A DNA stretch of 64,000 bases from Salinibacterium sp. ZJ70. GTDB lineage: Bacteria > Actinomycetota > Actinomycetes > Actinomycetales > Microbacteriaceae. The stretch covers positions 1,736,001 to 1,800,000 of the forward strand of contig NZ_CP061770.1 of assembly GCF_011751865.2 (NCBI RefSeq), in the 5' to 3' direction. Made by a program: the position numbers and the translations under genes. Positions within the stretch are counted from its first letter, which is position 1, and each line of letters opens with the position of its first letter. This document shows, piece after piece, positions 27,859-40,528 of the stretch. Below the pieces are notes generated by a model that was not told the DNA's origin, searched no databases, and saw only the letters and a program-made list of their open reading frames with translations.

Positions 27859-29262
27859 ATGACCATGACCGACCACGCTCTCAGCACGCAGACCGAAGCC
27901 GACCTGCAGCAGAAGGCCAAGGACCACCTCTGGATGCACTTCGCGCGCCAATCGGTGCTCGAAGAGCACGGCGTGCCCATCATCGTGAAGGGCGAAGGGC
28001 ACCACATCTTCGACTCGCGCGGTAAGAAGTACTTCGACGGCCTGTCGGGACTCTTCGTCGTCAACGCCGGCCACGGCCGCAAGCGTCTCGCGGAGGTCGC
28101 GGCGAAGCAGGCGGAGGAGCTCGCGTTCTTCCCGCTGTGGTCCTACGCCCACCCTGCGGCGATCGAACTCGCCGACAAGCTGGCCGACTACGCACCCGGT
28201 GACCTCAACCACGTGTTCTTCACCACGGGCGGCGGCGAAGCCGTCGAGACGGCCTTCAAGCTCGCCAAGTACTTCTGGAAGCTGCAGGGCCGCCCCACCA
28301 AGCACAAGGTCATCTCGCGCTACGTCGCGTACCACGGCACCCCGCAGGGTGCTCTCGCCATCACGGGCATCCCCGCGATGAAGGAGATGTTCGAGCCCGT
28401 CACGCCCGGTGGCTTCCGCGTGCCGAACACCAACATGTACCGCGCCGACGAGATGGGCTTCCCCGGGGGAACCGAAGAGGAATTCGGACTCTGGGCGGCG
28501 AACCGCATCGAGGAGATGATCAACTTCGAGGGACCCGAGACGATCGCGGCCGTCTTCCTCGAGCCGGTTCAGAACTCGGGCGGCTGCTTCCCGCCGCCGA
28601 AGGGCTACTTCCAGCGCGTGCGCGAGATCTGCGACAAGTACGACGTGCTGCTCGTCGCGGATGAGGTCATCACCGGATTCGGCCGCATCGGCGACATGTT
28701 CGCCTCGACGACGTACGACATCAAGCCCGACATGATCACCTGCGCGAAGGGCATGACGAGCGGCTACTCGCCGATCGGCGCATGCATCGTGAGCGACCGG
28801 CTCTACGAGCCCTTCCGTCACGGATCGACGGCGTTCTACCACGGCTACACGTTCGGCGGACACCCGGTGTCGTCGGCGGTCGCTCTCGAGAACCTCGCGA
28901 TCTTCGAGGAGGAGGGCCTGGCCGACAACGTCAAGCAGAACTCCCCGCTGTTCCGCGCGGCGCTCGAGCGCCTCACCGACCTGCCGATCGTCGGCGATGT
29001 CCGCGGTGCCGGCTACTTCTTCGGCATCGAGCTCGTCAAGGACAAGGCCACCAAGGAGACCTTCGACGACGACGAGTCCGAGCGTCTGCTGCGCGGGTTC
29101 CTCTCCAAGGCGCTGTTCGACGCGGGCCTGTACTGCCGCGCCGACGACCGTGGCGACCCCGTCATCCAGCTCGCGCCGCCGCTCACCATCGGTCCTGCCG
29201 AGTTCGACGAGATCGAGCAGACGCTGCGATCGGTGCTCACCGAGGCGTGGTCGCGACTCTGA
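27859..29262 (+). CDS. class III aminotransferase, probably putrescine (polyamine) aminotransferase
   Basis: 467 residues. The PLP lysine is K297 in TCAKGMTSG, the cofactor aspartate motif is VADEV (266-270), and FTTGGGEAVE (about 121-130) binds the phosphate. The long N-terminus with HLWMHF and the NAGHGR and FPLWSY motifs are typical of pyruvate-linked omega-aminotransferases such as SpuC, not of GabT. In this locus, putrescine to 4-aminobutanal is the likely reaction, feeding the divergent dehydrogenase. It is co-transcribed with the Lrp gene. Other diamines or beta-alanine are possible substrates. Confidence 0.88.
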   Translation: MTMTDHALSTQTEADLQQKAKDHLWMHFARQSVLEEHGVPIIVKGEGHHIFDSRGKKYFDGLSGLFVVNAGHGRKRLAEVAAKQAEELAFFPLWSYAHPAAIELADKLADYAPGDLNHVFFTTGGGEAVETAFKLAKYFWKLQGRPTKHKVISRYVAYHGTPQGALAITGIPAMKEMFEPVTPGGFRVPNTNMYRADEMGFPGGTEEEFGLWAANRIEEMINFEGPETIAAVFLEPVQNSGGCFPPPKGYFQRVREICDKYDVLLVADEVITGFGRIGDMFASTTYDIKPDMITCAKGMTSGYSPIGACIVSDRLYEPFRHGSTAFYHGYTFGGHPVSSAVALENLAIFEEEGLADNVKQNSPLFRAALERLTDLPIVGDVRGAGYFFGIELVKDKATKETFDDDESERLLRGFLSKALFDAGLYCRADDRGDPVIQLAPPLTIGPAEFDEIEQTLRSVLTEAWSRL

Positions 29263-29271
29263 TCTGAACCC

Positions 29272-29338
29272 TGCGAGTCGCCCTGCAGCGACTCGCACCC
29301 GGATGGCGGGCGGTGCTCTCGAGCATCGCCCGCCATCC
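29272..29338. terminator. two consecutive hairpins after the aminotransferase
   Basis: The first hairpin pairs 29272-29280 with 29289-29297 (9 bp, 8-base loop). The second pairs 29301-29312 with 29327-29338 (12 bp, perfect) and continues inward with six more pairs around a 2-base tip. They start 10 bases after the stop. There is no T tract. Confidence 0.7.
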
Positions 29339-29442
29339 GCATTCCCGGGTGCGCACGCGCAGGTCTCATGGTCGCGCGACATCGTCAACCCCCTCTCCCC
29401 CGCTGCTGGGGCTCGGTAGCGTGACGCCCGGAGGAGAGATAG

Positions 29443-30012
29443 ATGACCGACGACGCCCCGGTGTTCCGTTCGACCTATCGCGCCCCCGCGGACGCCGAGC
29501 AGGAGCAGCCAGCCCGGAGTCGCGCACTGCCGGTCGCGATCCTCGTGGTCCTCATCGTGATCGCACTCGCCGTCGGCTTCCTCGGCTCGCTCGCGACCCA
29601 GGAGCATGTCGACGGCTGGTACGAGAGCGCCGACAAGCCCGCATGGACTCCGCCCGGCGTCGTCTTCGGCCCCGTATGGAGCGTCCTGTACGTCACGATG
29701 GCCGTCGCCGCGTGGTTGGTCTGGCGCCGACGCGATGAGGCGAACGTGCGACCTGCGCTCGCCGGCTACGTCATCCAGCTCGCGATCAACAGCATCTGGT
29801 CGCCCGTGTTCTTCGCGCTCTACCCCACCTTCGGCGTCGGGGCGCTGTGGTGGGCTTTCGGCATCATCTTCGTGCTGATCGTCGCCGTCGTGTACACGCT
29901 CGTCGCGTTCTGGCGCGTCGAGCGCTGGGCGGGGATCCTGCTGATCCCGTACCTCGCGTGGCTGCTGTATGCCTCGACACTCAATGCCGGCGTCGCGGTG
30001 CTGCAGTCCTGA
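29443..30012 (+). CDS. TspO/MBR family membrane protein
   Basis: 189 residues. A cytoplasmic N-terminal tail of about 28 residues, longer than usual, precedes five membrane segments. Family landmarks are KPAWTPPG and VFGPVWSVLY near 64-82, NSIWSP near 114 and the aromatic-rich middle. TspO binds porphyrins and related ligands and is linked to oxidative stress and tetrapyrrole control. GGAGGAG lies just upstream of the ATG. It stands alone after the hairpins. Confidence 0.9.
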   Translation: MTDDAPVFRSTYRAPADAEQEQPARSRALPVAILVVLIVIALAVGFLGSLATQEHVDGWYESADKPAWTPPGVVFGPVWSVLYVTMAVAAWLVWRRRDEANVRPALAGYVIQLAINSIWSPVFFALYPTFGVGALWWAFGIIFVLIVAVVYTLVAFWRVERWAGILLIPYLAWLLYASTLNAGVAVLQS

Positions 30013-30032
30013 CGAACCGGGCGCGCGTCGCT

Positions 30033-30068
30033 GTGCTCAGCTCGCGAGTTGCCGTGCTCAGCTCGCGA
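30033..30068. repeat. 21-base-period duplication at the aldo/keto reductase 3' end
   Basis: GTGCTCAGCTCGCGA occurs at 30033-30047 and again at 30054-30068. The second copy covers the last codons and stop of the reductase; the first lies just beyond it. The 21-base shift equals seven codons, so a stop-bearing tail has been duplicated. Confidence 0.7.
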
Positions 30069-31014
30069 AGAGGGCCTCGATGTAGCGCACCTCGTCGGCA
30101 TCCGGGCGCCACCCGCTGCCCGCACGCGCGTTCGCACGGATCTGCTCGGGCTTCGTCGCACCCGCGATGACGCTCGAGAGCTCGGGCTTGGCGAGGAACC
30201 ATCCGAACGTCGCCTCCAGCAGCCCCAACCCACGCTCCGCCGCGAAGGCCTCGAACGCCTCGATCGCATCCCACGGAGCGTTCTCGGCGACGTGGCGACG
30301 CTGGCGCCCGATCCGGGTGTCTTCCGGGATCTCGGTGCGTGAGAACTTGCCCGTGAAGAGTCCGTTGGCGAGCGGGAAGTAGGGCAGCAGGCCGAGCCCG
30401 CGCTCGCGCACCGCGGGGATGACGTCGCCCTCGATGGCGCGTTCCGTGAGGTTGTAGTGATTCTGCGCTGAGACGAAGGTGGCCATGCGGGCGGCACGAG
30501 CGGCGTCGTCGGCCTCCCGGATCTGGGCGCCGTCGAAGTTGGAGTGGCCGATCTGGCGCACCTTGCCCTCCTGCACGAGTTCGTCGAGGGCTGCGAGGGT
30601 CTCCTCGATGGGCGTGACGGGATCGGGCGTGTGCAGCTGGTAGAGGTCGATGGTCTCGATGCCGAGCCGCGAGAGCGACCCCTCGACAGCTGCCCGGATG
30701 TAGGCGCGGCCTCCCCGCGGGCCGACGTCCACGAGGGGCGAGTCGTAATCCTGGTGCCCGAACTTGGTGGCGATGACCGCCTCGTCGCGACGTCCGCGCA
30801 GCGCGGCCCCGAGGAGCGTCTCACTCAGTCCGTACTCCTCGCCGTAGATGTCGGCGGTGTCGAAGAAGTTCACGCCAGCATCGAGCGCGGCGTGCACGAC
30901 AGCAGTGGCCCCCTCCTGCTGCATGGTCGGGGTTCCGGGGCGGCCGAGATTGTTGCAGCCGAGCCCGACGACACTGACGGCGAGATCCGAGGTTCCGAGG
31001 GTGCGAAGCTCCAT
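30058..31014 (-). CDS. aldo/keto reductase
   Basis: An NADPH-dependent carbonyl reductase with a TIM-barrel fold, 318 residues. The catalytic tetrad is complete: D52, Y57 (FDTADIYGE), K84 (IATKFG) and H128 (YQLHTPD). It resembles the YghZ/potassium-channel-beta branch (GLSETLLG, IGHSNF). The start at 31014 is chosen because MELRTLG is the family N-terminus. TACGCT ends 7 bases upstream with no Shine-Dalgarno, so it is probably leaderless. The substrate is unknown. Confidence 0.9.
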   Translation of the reverse strand: MELRTLGTSDLAVSVVGLGCNNLGRPGTPTMQQEGATAVVHAALDAGVNFFDTADIYGEEYGLSETLLGAALRGRRDEAVIATKFGHQDYDSPLVDVGPRGGRAYIRAAVEGSLSRLGIETIDLYQLHTPDPVTPIEETLAALDELVQEGKVRQIGHSNFDGAQIREADDAARAARMATFVSAQNHYNLTERAIEGDVIPAVRERGLGLLPYFPLANGLFTGKFSRTEIPEDTRIGRQRRHVAENAPWDAIEAFEAFAAERGLGLLEATFGWFLAKPELSSVIAGATKPEQIRANARAGSGWRPDADEVRYIEALFAS

Positions 31015-31115
31015 GACTCGAGCGTACGCGTCCTCCACACGGGCCACGGCGGCCCGTCGTTCGCCGTGTCCGATTTCCGCCGGTGCCTGCGCGCTCCCCT
31101 GCGTACGCTCGGAGC
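31015..31115. promoter_or_regulatory. divergent promoters with mirrored TACGCT boxes
   Basis: The same hexamer TACGCT ends 7 bases before the ATG on each side: 31104-31109 for the methyltransferase, and 31026-31021 on the other strand for the reductase. Both genes lack a spaced Shine-Dalgarno, so both mRNAs may start at or next to the ATG. The -35 regions are weak. Confidence 0.5.
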
Positions 31116-31679
31116 ATGACCACGGCAGACACCCTCATCGGCCTGCAGCGCATGCCGAGCCCCATCGGGCGGATCGAAGTCGTCAGCGACGGTGCCGCCG
31201 TCATCTCTCTCGCGATCGAACGTGGGGGCGCGCTCCCCCACGACCCTCTCGACGAGCATCCGGATGCCGTCACGACGCTCGCGGTCGCGCAGCTGCACGA
31301 GTACTTCGCAGGCGAGCGCCGCGACTTCGATGTTCCCGTGCACCTCACCGGCACTGAGTTCCAACGCGCTGTCTGGCAGCAGCTCGGTGCACTGCAGTGG
31401 GGCGAGGTGATCTCCTACGGTGAGCTCGGCCACGCGACGGGGCGCGCGACCGCGGGACGCGCCGTCGGAGGCGCTGTGGGCGCCAATCCCATCCCGCTGC
31501 TCGTTCCCTGCCATCGTGTGCTCGGCCACGACGGTCGGATCACCGGCTACTCGGGCGGCGAAGGCGTGCCGACGAAGTCCTGGCTGCTCGCGCACGAGGG
31601 CGTCCCCCACCGTCTGCCCGCTGGGCCCCCGCATGAGCCTCTCACCCTCGACATCCCCGACGAGAGCGGCGCCGCGTGA
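31116..31679 (+). CDS. ogt: methylated-DNA-protein-cysteine methyltransferase
   Basis: Repairs O6-alkylguanine by suicidal alkyl transfer to its own cysteine. It is 187 residues. The active site PCHRV is at 131-135 with C132 as acceptor. The helix-turn-helix RAVGGAVGANP and GYSGG downstream are as expected. The ATG at 31116 is chosen from the leaderless -10 and the domain start; GGAG lies too close to serve. Its stop overlaps the GTG of tag, so the two alkylation-repair genes are coupled. Confidence 0.92.
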   Translation: MTTADTLIGLQRMPSPIGRIEVVSDGAAVISLAIERGGALPHDPLDEHPDAVTTLAVAQLHEYFAGERRDFDVPVHLTGTEFQRAVWQQLGALQWGEVISYGELGHATGRATAGRAVGGAVGANPIPLLVPCHRVLGHDGRITGYSGGEGVPTKSWLLAHEGVPHRLPAGPPHEPLTLDIPDESGAA

Positions 31680-32260
31680 GCTCGAGCGTCCGCGTCGACG
31701 ACGCTGGCGTCGCTCGTTGCGCCTGGGTGGGAGAGGACCCCGAGTACCGGCGCTACCACGACGAGGAGTGGGGGTATCCGCTCCACGGCGACCGAGCCCT
31801 CTTCGAGAAGCTGTCACTCGAAGGCTTCCAGGCGGGCCTCTCGTGGATCACCATCCTGCGCCGACGCCCCACCTTCCGCCTGGCCTTCCGCGGTTTCGAC
31901 ATCGACGCCGTCGCGGCGTTCGACGAGTCCGATGTCGCGCGGCTCATGGGCGACGTCGGCATCATCCGCAATCGCGCCAAGATCGAAGCCACGATCGCGA
32001 ATGCACGGCTCACGCGCGAACTCGTGACGGACGACCCGGGAGCGCTCGACCGACTCATCTGGTCGTTCGCGCCGCCTGCTGCTCCTCGACCCGCCACGCT
32101 CGCCGACGTGCCCGCCGTCACGCCCGAGGCGACGGCACTCAGCACGCAGCTCAAGAAGCTCGGCTATCGCTTCGTCGGCCCGACCACGATGTACGCCCTC
32201 ATGCAGTCCGCCGGCCTCGTCGACGACCACGTCCCAGGATGCTGGCGCGCTGACGTCTGA
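31676..32260 (+). CDS. tag: DNA-3-methyladenine glycosylase I
   Basis: Removes 3-methyladenine from DNA by base excision. It is 194 residues, normal for Tag. The HhH-fold zinc ligands are C15, H28, H185 and C189. The family signature CAWVGEDPEYRRYHDEEWG-like block is at the N-terminus, and GFQAGLSW with NRAKI follow. GTG start in the GTGA overlap with ogt. With Ogt it forms a small alkylation-damage operon without an Ada regulator. Confidence 0.93.
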   Translation: MSSSVRVDDAGVARCAWVGEDPEYRRYHDEEWGYPLHGDRALFEKLSLEGFQAGLSWITILRRRPTFRLAFRGFDIDAVAAFDESDVARLMGDVGIIRNRAKIEATIANARLTRELVTDDPGALDRLIWSFAPPAAPRPATLADVPAVTPEATALSTQLKKLGYRFVGPTTMYALMQSAGLVDDHVPGCWRADV

Positions 32261-32272
32261 ACCGCGCGGCGA

Positions 32273-33016
32273 TCACACCACGAGGTCGAGCTCGCCCGCA
32301 GCTCCCCGCTCAAGGCGGATTCCCTCGGCATCCGCCCACGCGAGCAGCCCATCGACATCCTCGTGCACGATGCCCGAGGCGACGAGCGCCCGCGTCAGGC
32401 GTCCCTTGCCCGCCTTGTTGAAGTGGTTGAGCGCGCGCTTGCGGCCGCCCTCCTCCGAGACGACGCGCACGAACACGGCGTCCGCGCGGGTCGGGAGTGG
32501 CCCGAGCGCCGCGTAAGCCTCCGACCGCATGTCGAGGATCAGTCCGTCGTGCATCGCGAGCGCTTCACCGAGTGCGGGCGCCCAGTGCTGCTTGAGGCGC
32601 ACGCCCGGCAGCCGCGAGTCCGCAGAGAGCCGGTAGGCGGGGATGGGATCGAGGGCGCGCGTCACCCCGAACAGTGCCGACGCGATGAGCACATGCTCGT
32701 GCGCGAACGCACGTGCCTCCTCAGAGAGCGTCGCCCCATCGAGAGCGTCATACAGCACACCGTCATAGCGGTCGACCGCCGGCATCACCGGTGCGGTGCG
32801 GATCACGCGGTTGCGCTCCACCTCGGCAACACCTCGAGCCGAGAGCTTGAGAGCCGCGAGAGATGCCTCGACATCCGCCGCGAGCGAGACGGTCGCCTCG
32901 ACGAGCAGCTCGCGCTGCGGCGTCAACTGCCCGTAGGCGAGCGCGCCCAGCTCCAGGCGCGCGTCAGGATCCCCGCCCTCCCGCTTGGTCTCGGAGGGCG
33001 GCAGCAGAATCAGCAC
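32273..33016 (-). CDS. yaaA: YaaA family peroxide-stress protein
   Basis: 247 residues of the DUF328/UPF0246 family. Landmarks are LLPPSETK at the N-terminus, YDGVLYDAL near 83 and HFNKAGKGRL near 198, which are the family's most conserved blocks. In E. coli YaaA lowers free iron during peroxide stress and binds DNA. It starts 1 base after the small P-loop kinase gene and is probably co-transcribed with it. It converges with tag with only 12 bases between stops and no visible terminator. Confidence 0.9.
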   Translation of the reverse strand: MLILLPPSETKREGGDPDARLELGALAYGQLTPQRELLVEATVSLAADVEASLAALKLSARGVAEVERNRVIRTAPVMPAVDRYDGVLYDALDGATLSEEARAFAHEHVLIASALFGVTRALDPIPAYRLSADSRLPGVRLKQHWAPALGEALAMHDGLILDMRSEAYAALGPLPTRADAVFVRVVSEEGGRKRALNHFNKAGKGRLTRALVASGIVHEDVDGLLAWADAEGIRLERGAAGELDLVV

Positions 33017-33017
33017 C

Positions 33018-33539
33018 TCAGGGCTTCACGAACGCGAGCGCGCGTTCGACGTTGACACCGAGGGGCTCCACCGAATCGACGGTGATGCGCCCGATCGCGC
33101 CGCTCTCCCCCGACCATTCCTCCCACTCGTCGAGGCTCTCCTCGACGGCGAAGGCACCGGGAAGAGCCGATTCCTTGAGTCGCTCCGCACGTGCCGCGAG
33201 CCGCGTGCGGTGCAGCTCCTCATCAGAGCACACGACCTCGATGAATCGGATCTCCGACTCCTGCCGCTGAGCGAGCTTGACCCACTGCTCACGCGCGGGG
33301 TTCACGGCGTTCACGGCGTCGATGATGAGGTCGCCACCACCCGTGAGCACAGCATCCGCGAACGCCTCGGCGACGAGATACGCGGCAAGACCGGTCGGCT
33401 GGTCTGCGTCGATGCCCGCCCGCAGAATGGCGTTCTCGATCGGATCGACCGACACGACGGGCACCCCCAGACGGATCCCGACGACCTCAGCGATCGTGCT
33501 CTTGCCCGCAGCGGGGAGTCCGGCCATCACGATGAGCAT
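33018..33539 (-). CDS. small P-loop kinase-like ATPase
   Basis: 173 residues of the AAA_33/zeta-toxin-like kinase group. The P-loop GLPAAGKST is at 7-15. VSVDPIE follows strand two, IIDAVNAVNP resembles the Walker B and substrate region, and an Arg-rich lid (RTRLAARAERL) is present. Substrates in this group vary widely (gluconate, shikimate, nucleotides, RNA ends), so no reaction is assigned. It is the first gene after the atp terminator and is followed directly by yaaA. Confidence 0.75.
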   Translation of the reverse strand: MLIVMAGLPAAGKSTIAEVVGIRLGVPVVSVDPIENAILRAGIDADQPTGLAAYLVAEAFADAVLTGGGDLIIDAVNAVNPAREQWVKLAQRQESEIRFIEVVCSDEELHRTRLAARAERLKESALPGAFAVEESLDEWEEWSGESGAIGRITVDSVEPLGVNVERALAFVKP

Positions 33540-33558
33540 ATTTCCACCCTAGACGAAG

Positions 33559-33596
33559 CAAGACCGACCGCCCGGAGCCCCGGGCGGTCGGTCTTG
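33559..33596. terminator. strong hairpin terminator after the ATP synthase operon
   Basis: A perfect 17-bp stem (33559-33575 with 33580-33596) and a 4-base loop, 8 bases after the atpC stop and 19 bases before the kinase start. It is the most stable hairpin I found in the window. There is no T-run in either direction. Confidence 0.85.
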
Positions 33597-33604
33597 AGGA
33601 ACGA

Positions 33605-33865
33605 TCAGACGAGCTCGGCGTTGCCCGCGACGATCGAGACGGTGTTTCCCTGCACAGACAGGAAGCCGTCGTCGATCCGCGCGGTGATGACGTTGCCGTC
33701 AGCCGTGGTCACGCGTGACTCACCCGGTGCGAGGACCGCGAGCATGGGCTCGTGACCGGCGAGAATGCCGATCTCACCCTCGGTGGTGCGGGCGACGACC
33801 TGAGTGGCCTCACCCGACCACAGCTCGCGCTCCGCCGAGACGACGAACACGTTGAGGGCGGCCAT
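33605..33865 (-). CDS. atpC: ATP synthase epsilon subunit
   Basis: 86 residues, the short form with the N-terminal beta-sandwich (ALNVFVVSAERELWSG, GEIGILAGHEPM) and without the two C-terminal helices that inhibit many bacterial enzymes. It sits in the central stalk with gamma. The start at 33865 is chosen because it begins the beta-sandwich and lies 2 bases after the atpD stop. It is the last gene of the operon. Confidence 0.92.
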   Translation of the reverse strand: MAALNVFVVSAERELWSGEATQVVARTTEGEIGILAGHEPMLAVLAPGESRVTTADGNVITARIDDGFLSVQGNTVSIVAGNAELV

Positions 33866-33867
33866 GA

Positions 33868-36248
<2,381 letters not shown>

Positions 36249-36298
36249 GTCCTTCTCTTCCTGTCGTAGGGCTCGATGAGGGCGCTATCCGCGAGGGA

Positions 36299-37930
36299 TC
36301 AGCGCTTGCCCTTCACGATGCGCTCCTGGTTGACGTCTTCGACCTCAGCGGCGGCGAACTCCTCGCTGCCGATGCCCGAGGCCTCTGCGCCGGGCTGGAA
36401 CTCGGCGAGGAACGCGTCCACGGCCTTGTCGAGAGCAGCCTCGGTGTCGTCGTCGAGGACGTTGGTGTCGCGGAGCTTCGTGAGGATGTCGGTGTTGCGA
36501 CCGAGGTACTCGTGGAGCTCGCGCTCGAAGCGCAGGACGTCCTCGACGGGGATCGTGTCGAGCTTGCCCTTGGTGCCGGCCCAGATCGAGACGACCTGGT
36601 TCTCGACGGGGAACGGCGAGTACTGCGGCTGACGGAGGAGCTCCGTGAGGCGCGCACCACGCTCGAGCTGACGACGGCTGGCGGCGTCGAGGTCGGAGGC
36701 GAAGAGGGCGAACGCCTCGAGCGCGCGGTACTGCGCGAGCTCGAGCTTCAGCGTTCCCGAGACCTTCTTGATGCTCTTGACCTGAGCGTCACCACCGACT
36801 CGCGAGACGGAGATACCCACGTCGACCGCCGGACGCTGGTTGGCGTTGAAGAGGTCGGACTGGAGGAAGATCTGGCCGTCGGTGATCGAGATCACGTTGG
36901 TCGGGATGTACGCCGAGACGTCGTTGGCCTTGGTCTCGATGATCGGAAGACCGGTCATCGAGCCGGCGCCCAGCTCGTCGGAGAGCTTCGCGCAGCGCTC
37001 GAGCAGACGCGAGTGCAGGTAGAAGACGTCACCGGGGTACGCCTCGCGGCCCGGCGGGCGGCGGAGGAGCAGCGACACGGCACGGTAGGCCTCGGCCTGC
37101 TTCGACAGGTCATCGAAGATGATCAGGACGTGCTTGCCGCCGTACATCCAGTGCTGGCCGATGGCCGAACCGGTGTAGGGGGCGAGGTACTTGAAGCCGG
37201 CGGGGTCGGACGCGGGAGCGGCGACGATCGTCGTGTACTCCATCGCGCCGGCCTCTTCGAGCGCGCCCTTGACGGCGGCGATCGTCGAGCCCTTCTGACC
37301 GATGGCGACGTAGATGCAGCGAACCTGCTTGTTGACGTCGCCGGACTCCCAGTTGGCCTTCTGGTTGATGATCGTGTCGATCGCGATCGCGGTCTTGCCG
37401 GTCTGGCGGTCGCCGATGATCAGCTGACGCTGGCCGCGGCCGACGGGGATCATGGCGTCGATCGCCTTGATGCCGGTCTGCATCGGCTCGTGGACCGACT
37501 TACGGGCCATGACGCCGGGGGCCTGGAGCTCGAGGGCGCGGCGACCCTCTGCGACGATCTCACCGAGGCCGTCGATCGGGTTGCCGAGCGGGTCGACGAC
37601 GCGTCCGAGGAAGCCGTCGCCGACGGGCGACGAGAGGACCTCGCCCGTACGGGTCACGGCCTGGCCCTCGACGATGCCGGTGAACTCACCGAGCACGATG
37701 ACACCGATGCTGTCCTCGTCGAGGTTGAGCGCGAGACCGAGCGTGCCGTCGTCGAAACGGAGGAGCTCGTTCGCCATGGCGCCCGGGAGGCCCTGAACGT
37801 GGGCGATGCCGTCGGCGGCGTCGATGACGGTGCCGACCTCGGTCGTGGTCGCCTTGTTCGGCTCGTAGCCGGCGACGAAGTCCTTGAGCGCGGATCGGAT
37901 CTCGTCCGGGCTGATCGTGATGTCTGCCAT
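36299..37930 (-). CDS. atpA: ATP synthase alpha subunit
   Basis: The regulatory nucleotide-binding F1 subunit, 543 residues. The P-loop GDRQTGKT lies near 170, followed by the alpha-subunit signature around ISDGQIFLQ and [15 protein letters not shown]. The C-terminus has an extended charged tail after about 510 ([12 protein letters not shown]), which resembles the tail of mycobacterial alpha that limits ATP hydrolysis; that role here is inferred. It lies 36 bases after atpH. Confidence 0.97.
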   Translation of the reverse strand: MADITISPDEIRSALKDFVAGYEPNKATTTEVGTVIDAADGIAHVQGLPGAMANELLRFDDGTLGLALNLDEDSIGVIVLGEFTGIVEGQAVTRTGEVLSSPVGDGFLGRVVDPLGNPIDGLGEIVAEGRRALELQAPGVMARKSVHEPMQTGIKAIDAMIPVGRGQRQLIIGDRQTGKTAIAIDTIINQKANWESGDVNKQVRCIYVAIGQKGSTIAAVKGALEEAGAMEYTTIVAAPASDPAGFKYLAPYTGSAIGQHWMYGGKHVLIIFDDLSKQAEAYRAVSLLLRRPPGREAYPGDVFYLHSRLLERCAKLSDELGAGSMTGLPIIETKANDVSAYIPTNVISITDGQIFLQSDLFNANQRPAVDVGISVSRVGGDAQVKSIKKVSGTLKLELAQYRALEAFALFASDLDAASRRQLERGARLTELLRQPQYSPFPVENQVVSIWAGTKGKLDTIPVEDVLRFERELHEYLGRNTDILTKLRDTNVLDDDTEAALDKAVDAFLAEFQPGAEASGIGSEEFAAAEVEDVNQERIVKGKR

Positions 37931-37966
37931 GTCTCTTCCTTGGAGTGGTGCGTCTGGGCGCCGGTG

Positions 37967-38758
37967 TCAGCCGGCCAGTCGGATGCGGAGGTCGGCGAGG
38001 CGCGAAGCAACGGTTCCGTCGATGACGTCGTCGCCGATCTGCACGCGCAGCCCTCCCACGATGGTGGGGTCGATGTTGAGGTTGACGCGGAGCGTCTGGC
38101 CATAGCGACCCGACAGCGTCTTCTCGAGTGCGGCCAGCTGCGTGGCCGAGAGCGGAGCCGCGGCGGTCACGGTCGCGACGAGCGCGCCGTTAGCCGAGGC
38201 GACGATGTCGGCCGCACGCGACACGAGCTGCCCGATGCGCCGGCCACGGGGGCTCTGCACCAGGTGACGCATGATCGCGACGGTTCCCTCGTGGGCCTTG
38301 CCCGCGAGGAGCTTCGAGACGAGCGCAGCCTTCGCGTCGGCCGAGCCGAGCTTGCTGCTGACAGCGAGCTCGAGCTCGTTGTCGCTCGCCACCGCGCGAC
38401 CGAAGCTGAACAGCTCCGCCTCGATGCCGGCGTTCGCACCGGAAGCCTGGGCGATGGCACGGATGCCGATCTCCTCGATGCCGTCGACGAGCTCACCAGC
38501 GTCCGACCAGCGCGACTCGACGATGCCGGACAGAAGGCCGAAAGCCGTCTTGTCGAGCGAGCCGAAGATGCTCGCGAGGAGCGCCGACTTGCGAGCAGGC
38601 TCGACCGCGGGGTCGGCGAGCGTCGAGCGCAGCTGCGCCGAGGACTCCACCGCACGACCCGCGGCAAGCAGCTGCTCACCGGTGGCGAGGCTCACACCCT
38701 TCGCGGCAGCCAGCTGCTGCGTAGCGGCTGCGAGGGCAACGCGTGACGCCGAACCCAT
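37967..38758 (-). CDS. atpH: ATP synthase delta subunit
   Basis: Peripheral-stalk subunit joining F1 to the b subunits. It is 263 residues, the long actinobacterial form rather than the roughly 180-residue form of most bacteria. The C-terminal part (VTAAAPLSATQLAALEKTLS, DPTIVGGLRVQIGDDVIDG) is the conserved OSCP core. The ATG directly follows the atpF stop with no gap. Confidence 0.94.
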   Translation of the reverse strand: MGSASRVALAAATQQLAAAKGVSLATGEQLLAAGRAVESSAQLRSTLADPAVEPARKSALLASIFGSLDKTAFGLLSGIVESRWSDAGELVDGIEEIGIRAIAQASGANAGIEAELFSFGRAVASDNELELAVSSKLGSADAKAALVSKLLAGKAHEGTVAIMRHLVQSPRGRRIGQLVSRAADIVASANGALVATVTAAAPLSATQLAALEKTLSGRYGQTLRVNLNIDPTIVGGLRVQIGDDVIDGTVASRLADLRIRLAG

Positions 38759-39313
38759 CTACTTGCCCGCCTTCGCCTTCTCGTCGGCCTCGAGGTCGGC
38801 GAGGAAGCGGTCCACAAGGGCACCGGACTTCTTGTCGTCGGCGAGCGACTCGCCGATGACACCCGACGCGAGGTCGAGGGCGAGGGTTCCGACCTCGGCA
38901 CGGAGCGAGACGAGAGCGGCAGAGCGCTCGGCCTCGATCTGCGCCTGGGCGGTGGCGGCGATGCGGTTCGCTTCGGCCTGGGCCTGCTCCTTGAGCTCGG
39001 CGATGATCGCCTGCCCGTCGGTGCGGGCCTGCTCGCGGATCCGGGCTGCCTCAGCGCGCGCCTCGGCGAGCTGAGCGTTGTACTCGTCTCGAGCGGCGGC
39101 CGCAGCGGCCTGGGCCTCCTCGGCCTTCTTCAGACCGCCTTCGATCGCCTCAGCGCGGGCGTCGAGCGCCGTGTTGAGACGCGGGACGACGAAGTACGCG
39201 ACGACGATGAGCAGGGCGACGAAGATGACCGCCGACCAGATGATGTCGTAGTCCGCAGGCAGAAGAGGATTGACATCCTCTGCCATGCGTACGTCGAGGA
39301 ATGCGGGCAGCAT
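38759..39313 (-). CDS. atpF: ATP synthase b subunit
   Basis: Membrane-anchored peripheral-stalk subunit, 184 residues. One membrane segment lies at about 26-45 (AVIFVALLIVVAYFVV), then a long charged Ala/Glu/Arg helix to the end. The start at 39313 is chosen for its strong AAGGAGG 5-6 bases upstream; a later ATG nine codons in lacks one. It abuts atpH exactly. Confidence 0.95.
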   Translation of the reverse strand: MLPAFLDVRMAEDVNPLLPADYDIIWSAVIFVALLIVVAYFVVPRLNTALDARAEAIEGGLKKAEEAQAAAAAARDEYNAQLAEARAEAARIREQARTDGQAIIAELKEQAQAEANRIAATAQAQIEAERSAALVSLRAEVGTLALDLASGVIGESLADDKKSGALVDRFLADLEADEKAKAGK

Positions 39314-39341
39314 CCCGACCTCCTTAGTTAGGTGGGGGTGC

Positions 39342-40437
<1,096 letters not shown>

Positions 40438-40528
40438 CGCTTACTCCAAGGCTCGGGGCGTGCGAACACACGACGATCGAAGGGAATGACCCCAGCCTAA
40501 CAGGCCGGAGAGGGGGGCGAGGACGCCC

